Positions 45,191-55,754 of a stretch of DNA of 64,000 nucleotides are shown in pieces. Source of the DNA: Tanypteryx hageni (Eukaryota > Arthropoda > Insecta > Odonata > Petaluridae); the NCBI GenBank assembly GCA_028673005.1, contig CM054115.1:196548370-196612369 (forward strand). The letters are read 5' to 3'. The translations under genes were made by a program, and so were the position numbers. How positions within the stretch are numbered: position 1 is the first letter of the stretch; every line of letters starts with the position of its first letter. The notes under the pieces were generated by a model. The model searched no databases. It had not been told where the DNA came from and saw only the letters and a list, made by a program, of their open reading frames with translations.

Positions 45191-45911
45191 ATGGCTCCAC
45201 CTGAAGATCTTTCTAAGAGAGAGGCGGGCAACAAGTCGAACCGTAGAGCAGCTACAGCGCGAGTTGGCAGAGGCCGAAGCTGAGCGTGATGCGTTGCGCG
45301 ACGAACAACGCCGAATTAAAAAGTCGGAGAGCGAAAGTAGTGGATCTCGCGGAAGAGATGAGGGCCACGAAGTTATGAGGGGACAGCTTCAGTTCAGGGA
45401 TATAGAAGGGACGATCCCGAAATTCACCGGAGAGGACAAGGCCTTCCCAGTAGGCAAGTGGATTGAACTCATCGAGGAGCACAGTGAATTGTACGAGTGG
45501 TCGCCACTACGGATGTTGGTTTTTGCGAAGAAGTGCCTCGAGGGAACCGCGAAGCTGTGGCTGGAGGCGGAACCAGTATTCAAGACGTGGGGAGCACTTA
45601 AGGAGGCCCTGACGGAGGAGTTTGAATCGAAGACAAACAGTCGTGAGATTCATCAGTTGCTATTTAGGCGTAAAAAGAAGGAAGGGGAATCCCACCAAGA
45701 GTACATCCTGCAGATGAGGAAAATAGCTAGTAGAATTGACCTGGAACCGGAAATCACTATTCAATATATTATCGATGGTCTTCGGGATAGTGAGGTAAAT
45801 AAGGCAATGCTGTATGTGGCTAAGACATTTGCCGAGTTTCGGGAGAAGGTAAAATATTACGAGATGATGAGGAGCAAAATGTCTACGAATAGGCCGCAGC
45901 GTGAGGTGTAA
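45191..45911 (+). pseudogene. Gypsy gag (capsid region), frameshifted and stopped
   Basis: ATG 45191 opens MAPPEDLSKREAGNKSN, then the frame is lost near 45230 and continues one frame over with a glutamate-rich coiled coil (EQLQRELAEAEAERDALRDE). A retrotransposon-gag domain follows: FTGEDKAFPVGKWIELIEE, LEGTAKLWLEAE (about 45537), YILQMRKIASRI and YIIDGLRDSEVNKAM. TAA at 45909 cuts it before the nucleocapsid. Gag would form the virus-like particle. The stop is in frame with the zinc knuckle and protease downstream, so it looks like a simple nonsense change. Confidence 0.82.
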
Positions 45912-46385
45912 GTACCAAGGAGTCCTGGGTCGAACTTTTCTAACAAAACAAAACAGGCTAGGTGCTTCAATTGTAGGGGCGTAGGACATTTGAGCCGTGA
46001 TTGTAAGTTTAAGGAAAGGGGGACCAAGTGCCTCGGGTTTGGGCATATTGCCGCGAAATGCCCAGGTTCGCCTTCGAGTGGTAGTCAACAAGATGCTTTC
46101 CATATAGAAAAGAGCACTGATAGAGCAGGTTTGTTACAGTTGCGGTCAGAGGGCCGGAAAAATAGGATTAAGACTGTGAAAATTAACAGAGTCATTGTGG
46201 ACTGTCTAATTGATAGTGGGAGTGACTACAATATCATTGCCGAAGATCTTTGCAAGGAGTTAGGTGAACTGGACTTTGAAAGGCACGAGCAGGTTCTAGA
46301 AGCCGCAGATGGGGGGATGATCAAGACGCTGGGCCGACTTAAGACGACGACTGTTATCGACGGAATCCCATATCCACTGTTGTAG
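45912..46385 (+). pseudogene. Gypsy nucleocapsid zinc knuckle and aspartic protease
   Basis: Same frame as gag past its stop. A CCHC knuckle CFNCRGVGHLSRDC lies at about 45967-46008. A second knuckle has decayed to KCLGFGHIAAKC, missing one Cys and spacing. The protease carries LIDSGSDYNII (about 46207-46239, the DSG catalytic motif). The frame ends at TAG 46383; pol continues one frame away, so a single-base change near 46380 probably split them. Confidence 0.8.
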
Positions 46386-46387
46386 TA

Positions 46388-48901
46388 GTGCCTGCTGGAA
46401 CCATTCCTTACGTGAGAGCTCTCTTAGGTGATGAACTGTTGAACCATGCTTCAGTGAAGTTAAGCAGGAGCGAGGCTCAGATATGGCCAGAAGAGGGCTG
46501 TATGCTGCTTATTGCCGCAGATGACGACCAGTGCAGTCATTTAGACCCAGAATTAGGCAGCAAGGTTAGAGAATTAGTCGGGGATTACCAGCCTAAGAAG
46601 ATGGAAGAGGTGCCGATTAAGATGAAAATAGTCCTAAAGAATGAGACGCACATTATCCGGAGACCACGACAGTTATCACCTAAGGAGTCTGCCGAAGTTG
46701 ACGAGCAGGTGGAAGAGTGGTTGGAAAAGGGGATAATCACGACCAGCCATTCTGAGTTCGATAGCCAGGTGGTTGTGGCCAGGAAGAATGATGGGAGTGC
46801 AAGAATATGTGTAAACTACAAACCGATTAACAAGGTCATTGTTAGACAGCATTTCCCCCTGCCTTTGATAGAGGACTTTTTGGATAGATTGAGGGAAGTG
46901 CTAGAAATCGCAAGCGGATATGGATTAGAGATCAATTGGAGGAAATGCCAACTGCTGCATAGACAAATTGAATTCTTAGGACATGTTGTGGAGAATAGTA
47001 CAGTTCAGCCGTCGCCGGACAAAGTAGCTGCCCTTCTCAATTTTCCCGAGCCGAGGACAGAGAGACAACTACGGAGTTTCTTGGGATTGGCAGGTTACTT
47101 CCGCAAATATGTGCAAGGCTATGCTAAGATTGCCAAGCCACTTAGTGATCTTCTGAAGAGCGGGAGAAAAGTTCTGATGGGTAAGGATGAACATCAAGCA
47201 TTCCTGATGCTGAAGAGGGCAATGGCAGCTGAGCCTGTGCTGCGGATTTACAATCTAAGGCTGGAGACCGAGCTTCACACAGATGCATCCATGGATGGCT
47301 TAGGGGCGATTCTCCTACAGAGGTCCAAGGATGATAACCAGCTCCACCCGGTCTACTACATGAGCAGGAAGACATCAGAAGCAGAGAAGAAGCTTCACAG
47401 CTACCAGTTGGAGGTGTTGGCTATGGTAAAAGCAGTGCAGAAGTTCCGGGTGTATTTGCTTGGAATCCACTTTAAGATCATCACAGACTGTGAGGCATTT
47501 GAACAAACCCTTAAGAAGTACAGCCTAGCACCTAAGGTCGCAAGATGGGTAATGGAGCTAGAACAGTTCGATTACGAGGTCGAGCACCGGGCTGGGACGA
47601 GAATGAGGCATGTTGATGCCCTGAGCAGATATACCTATGTGCTTGCTTTACGGGATGTTCTGCTGGACCGAGTTGACAGGGCACAGAATGGGGACAAAGG
47701 ACTAAAGGCAATTAAGGTGGTCCTACGTGGAGGTGGAACATTTGATGATTTTTCGCTGAGGGGAGATTTACTTTACAAGGAAGAAGGTGGAGTACAGAGA
47801 CTAGTCATCCCGAAAGGTATGGAGTGGGAGATTATTCAGAGGTCCCATGACACAGGACACTTGGGCATCAAGAAGACAATGAGAATGATTGGGAGGCAGT
47901 ACTGGATGAATAACATGGAGAAAAAGATAAAGAAGTATATCCAAAACTGCATTCCATGCATATTGGCGGCTAGAAAGCAAGGAAAGGCGGAGGGTTTCCT
48001 GAACCCTATTCCAAAAGAAGACCTCCCTTTAGACAAGTTACATATAGATCATTTGGGGCCATTGCCATCAACAAAAAAGTGCTACAAGTACCTCCTTGTG
48101 CTTGTGGATGCATTTACTAAGTTTGCCTGGCTCTTTGCGACTAAGACGTTGGAAACGGCAGAGGTGCTAGAGAAGCTGAGGGTCCACCAGCAAACTTTTG
48201 GTAATCCAAGGCGGATCATTACGGATCGCAACAAGGCATTTATGGCTGGGGAGTTTGAGCAATATTGCCAGGAGGGGAATATTAAACATTTCACCATTAC
48301 GACAGGTGTGCCAAGAGGGAATGGTCAGATAGAGAGGATGCAGAGTATCCTGGTGGCAGTCTTCGCGAAGCTGTCTGCAGAGGAGCCATTGAAGTGGTTC
48401 AAGTCAATAAGTCGGGTGCAGCGAGCAGTTAACAGCACACCCCAACGGTCCATTGGCACCACCCCATTTGAACTTTTAATGGGGACGATGATGAGGAATC
48501 CAGAGAATGTCGAACTGCAGGAGATAATTGAGGAGATGCGTACCTCTTTTACAGGGGCAAGGAATGACCTGCGTAAGCGGGCCAAGGAAGCCATTGCAAG
48601 GGTCCAGGAGGAGAATAGACGGAGCTTCAATCGTCGATGCAAGGAGGCCACAAAGTATGAGGTGGGTGACATAGTGGCGGTGAAAATGACGCAGTTTGGA
48701 GCAGGCCTGAAGTTGAGGAACAAGTTCCTGGGACCTTACCGAATCACAAAGGTGTACCCTAAGGACCGCTATAATGTGGAGAAGGTTGGTAGCCATGAGG
48801 GTCCAGGACACACTTCCGCCGTAGCAGAGAACATGAAGCCATGGAGAGGGTTCTACCGAGACATGGAGGATGACCTGTCATCGTTCGGGACGGACGATTA
48901 A
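46388..48901 (+). pseudogene. Gypsy pol: RT lacking its core, RNase H, integrase
   Basis: An open frame of 837 codons without a stop. The RT begins well (SARICVNYKPINKVIV, about 46795) but jumps near 46880-46892 from the LPLIEDFLDRL block directly to EVLEIASGYGLEIN, skipping the segment that normally holds the catalytic Asp, the PFGL block and the YxDD box. RNase H is complete (HTDAS about 47275; Glu in QLEVLA; ITDCEAF). Integrase has the HHCC finger (about 47845-47965), a D-D-35-E triad (48047, 48224, 48332) and a GPY motif (about 48730). TAA at 48899. The protein could integrate DNA but not reverse-transcribe. Confidence 0.88.
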
Positions 48902-48915
48902 TAGGATGGCCGAGT

Positions 48916-49189
48916 TGTGGGACTGAGATGGTGTACGGGTGATGATCGTCGCTTGTTTGTGATGGGTGGTGATCGTCAGTTGTTCAGAGTGGATGCTGGG
49001 GGGTGAGATAGTTGGGTGATGGCAAGATGGCGAGAGGTTGGCGCGAGTGAAAGTGGGACAACGACGTGACTGTAGCTGAGTAGCAGAATGGACGGTGTGT
49101 GTACGACGGAAGTTTCCCAGTGTGCCCAGTGTATTGATGGTTAATAAAATTTATCCGAAATAAGTTCTCTCGTCTCCTTTATCCGCACC

Positions 49190-49192
<3 letters not shown>
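48916..49192 (+). repeat. 3' LTR, 277 bp
   Basis: Same as the 5' LTR except for an extra TTTATCC near its end, a short duplication of sequence found about 25 bases upstream. The purine tract before it is weak. (TA)n follows directly. Confidence 0.92.
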
Positions 49193-49233
<41 letters not shown>

Positions 49234-49247
49234 TTTTCCGTAAGTTG

Positions 49248-49303
<56 letters not shown>
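49193..49303. repeat. (TA)n tracts with inverted 20-bp arms
   Basis: (TA)n at 49193-49230 and 49251-49302. The second is flanked by TCCTTTTCCGTAAGTTGTTA (49231-49250) and its exact complement (49303-49322). Confidence 0.9.
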
Positions 49304-49305
<2 letters not shown>

Positions 49306-49510
49306 CAACTTACGGAAAAGGAAAGGTAAAATGAATATATGGATGTCAACAAGGTGTTGGGATGAGGAAACCCAGTGAGCACTCACCAATCAGACGACTT
49401 CAGGTTGGCGAGGCCCCGGGGATGTCGAAGCGACACACGTAAAATAACACAAAAACACAGAAACATCACAAACGTAAAGCTTTCGGAACTACTCCTTCTT
49501 CAGCTACAGA
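49304..49510 (-). repeat. Penelope-UTR-like repeat, copy 2 (inverted)
   Basis: Minus-strand copy of 42887-43114, about 95% alike by eye. In this copy the core reads CTGAAGA, a GGA/TCC stem, then GAAA, closer to a hammerhead core than copy 1. Stem III and the cleavage site are not convincing. Confidence 0.55.
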
Positions 49511-49740
49511 GAGAGAACTGATGGCGGTGACATTGGGTGGAGGCATGGGGGTGGAAGGGTAGTGCGGAAAGGTCGAGGATTGGAGGAAACGGAGGGGGTT
49601 GGGGATGGGTAGGGTGTTGGAAGAAGACAGAAAGGGTGTGAAAAGCTATCGAAGGTTGAGGCCTGGGGGAGTGAAGGAGTTTAGGAGATGGATATGCGAA
49701 AGCTCCCACTGACGGAGTTGGGGAGCCGAAGCATTGTCGG
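49511..49740. other. purine-rich sequence, no gene
   Basis: GA/GGA-rich stretch without a domain. Confidence 0.5.
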
Positions 49741-49770
49741 GGTCTCCTCATCCCAACACCTTGTTGACAT

Positions 49771-49824
<54 letters not shown>
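49741..49824 (+). repeat. short third copy of the repeat plus (TA)n
   Basis: TCATCCCAACACCTTGTTGA and the following CATCCATA match copy 1 near 43050-43082, then (TA)n runs from 49773 to 49824. Confidence 0.75.
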
Positions 49825-49827
<3 letters not shown>

Positions 49828-50594
49828 TTTTTACACACCCACCTAAGAAGTTATATTTTAATCACACTACAAAGTCTCGTTCATGTTCAACAGGTAATTC
49901 CGCTCGTTATCATAATAAAAGCCTAAATGATGAGGTTTGTGTATAACGCTGGCATCATCAATGGCACTTTTTAACGCATTTTTAACAAACTTCCCGATTT
50001 GGTGGAAGGTTGAAATTTCGCAGGAATATTTGATTCAGATATAGAAATTAAATAACGAAACAAAAATACGAAAAAACCCGGGTTCGACTCCAGGGGGGCG
50101 ATTTCCGTTTCCTGTATGATAACACGTAAAAATCGACTTTTTAAGGTGCAGGCTTTTATTCTTTTGGAAATTAAAATGAGAAAAAATTGACTTATGATCT
50201 TCAAATTTAAGCTATGTTTTACGGAAATCAATGAAGTTTTTTATTTTATTCATTTTTTTCCGCCTACCTTTCGAAATCTCTCATATTAAACATTCAAGTC
50301 AGATAGTTTGGAAAAATATCGGCTTTTAGACGGGATGTCGCCTTGCCGACCACGCCAATGTTAAAATTCGAGAATCAATTGTTGTCTCAACACGCATACG
50401 TGTAATATGTACGAGTGCATAGAGCGCTTTAAATTATCATAGGATTTATCGCGAAAATACGTCATCCTAATGAGACTTAATTTGATTACTTTTCTAAACG
50501 TCTATATAGATGTAGAGTAAGAGAGAGGGGGATGTTGGGAGGGAGATAGGAAGGAAGGGATATAGAATGGAAGTTATATTGAGAGTAAGGGAGG
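49825..50594. other. no gene recognised
   Basis: AT-rich sequence with a GA-rich patch near 50520. Nothing recognised. Confidence 0.5.
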
Positions 50595-50666
50595 TGTAGA
50601 ACAAGTGAAGATATAAAAATGAATTTTTATAACCAACTTTTATATAGTTAATGTTTATATATTAAT

Positions 50667-50775
50667 AAACTCTTATAACAAAGGTGAAATACTCCTTTAG
50701 CCGAGGGCTAAAGGAGTATTTCACCTTTGTTAATCTTGGCCAAAGTTATTGAGCTACTATCAATTAAACTCTTAT
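50667..50775. mobile_element. 89-bp hairpin mini-element with 10-bp TSD
   Basis: AAACTCTTAT at 50667-50676 and 50766-50775 flanks the insert. The insert begins with perfect 26-bp arms (50677-50702 and 50706-50731) around GAG. The AB copy 1 site (complement at 17150-17159) has a single copy, an empty site. Confidence 0.8.
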
Positions 50776-51458
50776 TATATAATTATGATAACCTTTCTGC
50801 TTGCACGGGCGTAAAAAGTTGCAAAAGTGTCTACCAGCTGTTGAGTGATGTGGGGGTCTCTGTATTTAAACTTGAATCTTTTTACAGTACAGTACAATAA
50901 GAAGTAGAGAACTCAGTGGGAAACGTAAGCATGCTTGGTATTTCACTAGTAAGAAGTATGATAGTATCTTTTGTTTAATTAATGTAAATACTGACTTATC
51001 CTTTCATATTGTTTAAAATCAACGAAAATGTACTGCTAATTCAGAGTAATTCAGCTTTAGATACTAGTAAAAGGTTTTCAATAGTCTTTTCATAGGGAAA
51101 AATGTTTTCAGAATAATCTTAAATGAATAAAGATAAAAAGTTTTTAAGATAAATAAAAACCTACTATCAATAATAATTATGATAAATGAAAACTTACTAT
51201 TATTAGCAGAAATATCCCTTAAAAAACTTAGGAATGCTCGTATCAATACAAATACACATTAAAAGAATGAGACTTCTGTTTCACCTTGGCCAAGGACAAT
51301 AGTTTATTTTATCTCGTTGCTATGATGTGAATGTGAATTCAAATAAACATTTATCGCAGCCGAAACGCAAGGATATGGTGTACGAGGTGACTTAATCACT
51401 CGTTTTATGCGATGGTTAGGTGAGGTTGTTCGAACTACGCAAACAGCTTTGAATTTTT

Positions 51459-52155
51459 TACTTTTTCCATGTACGTATTAGGGGAAAATATTGTTTTCAT
51501 GAAAAAATCGACTTCAATATTTCAACGGAAATACACGTTTTGAGGTCCCCTGAACACGTTTTGACCATTTTCTCGATTATGTCTGTGTGTATGTGATAGC
51601 TTTATATGGGTGCTCTAACTCAAAAACTATTAATCAGGTCAACGCAAAATTTTATATTTAACATTTTTATAAAATTCAGAACTGATTAATTTTTGATAAA
51701 AATCGGTTGAGCGGAAGTGGGCGTTTACTCGTGTCACTTATCCGTTATTTTGAAATATCTAATTTTATATTTGATAGAATTAAAAAACATGGTAGAATAA
51801 AAGTTGTAGAAACAATAATTTTCTACAACATTTTTTTGAAACATATTTCCATATAATGCATTGTTTAAGAGATATCTTCTATTTTTAGCTGCCACCACCA
51901 CGCTACCAACCGACGACTATTGTTAGCAATTGACGCTTAGTTACGTCTTATTAACGCTTTTTTCTTTTCTCAATTGTTGGAGCTTTGTGGCTACATCCAA
52001 TATCAGAAGGCTATGGTTTGAGTTAATTTTAGTTATTTGTAGCCTAAAATTTTCTCGCAGTTTCTTAAAATATTTATTATTATGTAACCTATTTGGAATT
52101 TTGAGAAACATTACAGATATGGAGAAAGTCATGTGGTGGCCGCATCAGATTTTTA
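51459..52155 (+). repeat. R1 repeat, copy 2
   Basis: Direct match to 37291-37970. It lies inside AB copy 2; AB copy 1 reads straight through the site near 16487, so R1 is a mobile insertion. Inverted ends ACTTTTTCCA and TGGAGAAAGT are near-matches. Confidence 0.75.
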
Positions 52156-52189
52156 GATTAGACGGGGTCCAAAACATATCGATAATATT

Positions 52190-52670
52190 ATAGCTACTTG
52201 TGCCTCACTCACTCACTGATACATAACTAACTCTAAGGCTAGAAATCTGAAATTTGGCATGTAGGTAGGTCGAGTGGTACAACCGACGAGAAAAATAAAA
52301 TCACAAAAAAGTTAATATTTTAGGGGTATTTTAAACCCCAATGTGCCATTTCAATACTCCATAAGACAAGCATGGGATTCAGTGCAAGGCTTTCTAAAAA
52401 TCCATTTTTAAATTACTTAAAATTGGGATACGAACTCGCGAAAAGAACAGTGGTCTATCTGAAAGAACGGAGTTCTTAATTTTTAAGGCAGAATTGATAT
52501 ACATACCGAATTAGCGTAAATATATGCTTTTAATGTGGAAATGTGTGAATTTTTTCTATTTTCAACAATGGTTCACTTAAAATGCCATGGCAACGACCTC
52601 AATGCTTTTAAAGGGATCTGATGTTATACGTTACAATTACAGTGATTTAATGCTTTTAATGCCGGCATAA
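52190..52670. other. no gene; repeat-like text
   Basis: AAATTTGGCATGTAGGTAGG near 52250 is typical of dispersed arthropod repeats. No coding domain. Confidence 0.4.
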
Positions 52671-52674
52671 CCAA

Positions 52675-52758
52675 CTTCCATAAGTCGAATCTCAAGGGAA
52701 AGAAAAAATTATTCGAGTATTACAAAACACAAGAAATGGAAATATATTTTTAAATATT

Positions 52759-52809
<51 letters not shown>

Positions 52810-52905
52810 TGAAACTTCTAGAACTTGCATTTCAAGGGGAAGAAAAAATTATTCGAGTTATAGACAATTCGAGTTACAGAAATATATTTTTCATTTTTCT
52901 TTAAT
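52675..52905. repeat. pogo/Tigger-like repeat, duplicated around (TA)n
   Basis: AAGAAAAAATTATTCGAGT occurs at about 52701 and 52842. A (TA)n tract lies at 52763-52806, followed by CAGTGAAACTTCTAGAACTT, which resembles Tigger-type ends. No transposase. Confidence 0.45.
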
Positions 52906-53354
52906 TGAATTAACGTAAAGTTTATTCCCATAAGCATATAAGTTAACTTACTTTAATTTTCAATATAATGCATATTATGAAAACATCATCATCAATATTT
53001 TCTTCTGATAATATTTAAAAATTTACAGTATCCAAAACGCTAATTGCATCACGCACTGTGATTGAGAGTATCATAGATAGTTGTAATTCTCATGTACTAA
53101 TGAAAGCACAAACACGACAATTAAGTTAGGGATATACTGTAGAAAGGAGAGAATAGGTTTGTTTATCTCTAAGACTATAAGAGATCACAATCGGAGGAGC
53201 AACCCTGATAGCACTGACGGTAAAACGTGAAAAGTATTTTAATGTTGTATTTCGTAGTTTTTCGAGCAATTTTAACTCATTTCAATTGTTAAATATAATA
53301 GCGTCATTCCTATTTCTCGATATTTTGATCCAAATACGGACTAAAGGCATAGAT

Positions 53355-55754
53355 CAGGGGTCGGGGAACTTTTTTTGGCATTATCCAAAATCTATTTGGG
53401 TTAAATGATATTACCCCCCAGACTTCAAAGTAAACAAAAACAAGCTAATTGCTCTTAAAAGGAAGAATAAACTGCTCTCAAAGTCAATAATTAATAAAAG
53501 ACTTAAAAAGCCACACATACAACATTAATAAAAAGGATTGAAGAACTGAAGCATTTCATTCAAAACATCTCCACTTCAGGTTTTGGAAAAATGGTGCTGT
53601 TTCATTTTTGATAAAACAACATCCATATCAGGGCTTTTGGATGTCAGAGCAACTTGGATGCTGTCTTCGGGGTCCAACCGATTTCTGTACTTTGTATTCA
53701 GGTTCATAAGGGTAGAAAATCCTTGTTCACAAAGGTAGGTTGTTGCAAAAGGCTACAGCATTTTTGTCGCTTCCACATGTGCAATTTTAAAAGCCTTTGC
53801 AGTTTTTGACATCCAAAAAGATGAGAGATCTGTCTTGTTTTGAAATTCCATGTGTGCTTCACTGTTGGATCGAAGTTCAAGAAGTGCCTCTGCCAATCCT
53901 TCAGGGTCTTCAGGCACATCAGCAAGTTGACAGTTGAAGGGATTTACAACCCAACTGACAGTATGTGAATCAAGCTCTGGAAAGTAATCAGAGAACTGCT
54001 TTTTGAGTTTGGTCAGATGACTTGTAACTGACTCCTTGATGTCACAAAGACTGAGATCTTCACAATCTTCCAAAAACTCTGCTAGCTTTGGAAAGGCGGC
54101 TATCTTTTTTTGTTCCACCTTCCGGTTCTAGTGCAGAAGTTTTGACCCAAATGCTGAAATATTTTCTCTTGCTGAAATGACATTGATGTTTTTCCCTTGC
54201 AATTCCTTGTTCAATGAATTCACATGCCCAAAGATGTCAGCTAAATATGCAAGATGTGCAAGCCAAGTAAAGGTTCTCAACTTATCTGCAAGGGCATGTT
54301 TTTGATCCACCAAAAAGATTTCTAGTTCAATTCTGAGAGCCCACACTCGATTCAGAACATTTCCACGTGAAAGCCACCTCACTTTTGTATGAAAAAGGTG
54401 GTCTGAATATTCAGCCTCCCCATCCTCACATAAATCACGAAATAGCCGCGTTTTTAGTGCATGCCCTTTGACAGCATTGACAATCTTGATTACATCATCC
54501 ATGGCAGCTTAAAGTTCAGGTTCTAACTGCTTTACAAGCAATGCCTGGCGATAGATCATACAGTGGGTAACTTCAATTTTTGGATTCTGCTTTTTGACCA
54601 AAGCCGAAAAGCCACTAACATGACCCAACATAGCTGAAGCTCCATCAACGGACACATCAATAGTCTTCCCACTTTAAATCAACACTTGGTGTTTTGAAGT
54701 ATATATCAACCTTGTTGAAGACATCAATTCCACGAGCTCTCAACTCAAGAGGAGAACAGAAAAACATTTCTTCTTCAATTGCATCAAAACCCCTGTATCA
54801 AACATACACCATCAGCTGCGAATTGCTACTGACATCTGTAGTCTCATCAAGTTGAATAGCAAAATGTTTGCTCTCTTTGATTGAAGGAATCACTTGTTCC
54901 CTTACATTTTCTGCTAAGATGGAAATTCTCTCTTTCACAACTCTTGCAGACAAAGGCATTGAACCCAGTCGTGTGGCTTCTTTCTGGCCATACATGATTT
55001 CTGCCATTTTCACAGCTGCAGGCTTGACCAATTCTTCACCAATTGTATGTGGCTTCTTGTTTCGGGCAATCAACCAGGCTGAACGTTGATCAAATGTACC
55101 TCTCAAGTTGCTTTCCAATCTCTGCCTTTTGATAGCTCTTTCCAAATTCTCAAAGTATTCCCGCGGTTTGGAAGACAAATGTGAGTGCAAATTTTCCAAG
55201 TGTTTCTTCAGCTGATTCTTTTTGAAAGACTCTGCAGTCAGCACTTTCAAACAGACGACACATTGTGGCTTCATTTGTCCTTTGTCTTCTATTTCTGTAA
55301 AACTATAATTGAGGAACTCTGCCAGGTATTTCCTTTTCCTGTTTGATGCCATCTGATGGGTAAAAGTGAAAATGATTAAAAACGGGAACATTTAGTTATA
55401 ATTAAGTTCTCAACTCTTTATCAACATGCAATGCAATTTGACAAAAAATGCAATTTGACAAGACCTGTCAAATGTTACACTCCCATAGACAATATAACTC
55501 TGACATTAGCCATAATTTGCGTGAAAAGTGTCGCCATAATGCAAACTGAACTAGAAATCTTACATATAATTTTTGCTGTAGGTTAAATAGTTCAATATTT
55601 TTGCCGTTTTCTAAAATTTTCACAACTCGCTTGAAATAAAATAGTATAAAAAATTTTATATACTTTTATTTGTATTTTTTTTGAGCCTTCATAACCCTCA
55701 AAAATTTCATTTTTACCTCATTTTGGGTAATTTACCCCTGTTCCCCGACCCCTG
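53355..55754 (-). mobile_element. hAT-3, 2.4 kb hAT element with matching ends
   Basis: Perfect 15-bp inverted repeats CAGGGGTCGGGGAAC at 53355-53369 and complement at 55740-55754. Flanking 8-mers GCATAGAT and GCAATAAT agree at 5 of 8, so the duplication is eroded or a border is slightly off. A transposase fills most of the minus strand. Confidence 0.85.
53585..55352 (-). pseudogene. hAT-3 transposase (ZBED5/Buster-like), few lesions
   Basis: Start MASNRKRKYLAEFLNYSF at 55352 on the minus strand. A BED-type finger follows with CVVCLKVLTAES and HLENLHSH. Core: KHFAIQLDETTDVSSNSQL (about 54805-54865), SVDGASAMLG (about 54625-54660), HTKVRWLSRGN (about 54365-54400), LNKELQGKNI (about 54185-54215) and the dimerisation end TTYLCEQGFSTL (about 53715-53750) with NTKYRNRLDPEDS. 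Breaks: a stop at about 54796, a frameshift near 54676, stops near 54508 and 54128, and a frameshift near 53750. Cuts and pastes DNA with ends like its own; dead but recent. Confidence 0.85.

Larger units (their letters stand above)
44362..49192 (+). mobile_element. Ty3/Gypsy LTR retrotransposon, non-autonomous
   Basis: LTRs at 44362-44631 and 48916-49192, PBS 44639-44656, gag, protease and pol in the plus orientation, and no env frame. Order protease-RT-RNase H-integrase marks Ty3/Gypsy. Defects are a frameshift near 45230, a stop at 45909, a frameshift near 46380 and an in-frame deletion of the RT core near 46885. Confidence 0.92.
50595..52182 (-). repeat. AB repeat, copy 2, proximal part (interrupted)
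   Basis: Inverted match to 16463-17225 of copy 1. Interrupted by an 89-bp hairpin insertion (50677-50765) and by R1 (51459-52150). Copy 1 is uninterrupted at both places. Confidence 0.75.

Noticed and set aside
45909..45911. Programmed stop-codon readthrough between gag and protease
   Set aside because: The stop lies before the zinc knuckles, and other lesions are present, so a nonsense mutation is simpler.
44362..49192. Endogenous retrovirus
   Set aside because: Despite the tRNA-Pro primer site there is no env frame between pol and the 3' LTR, and gag-pol is of Ty3/Gypsy type.
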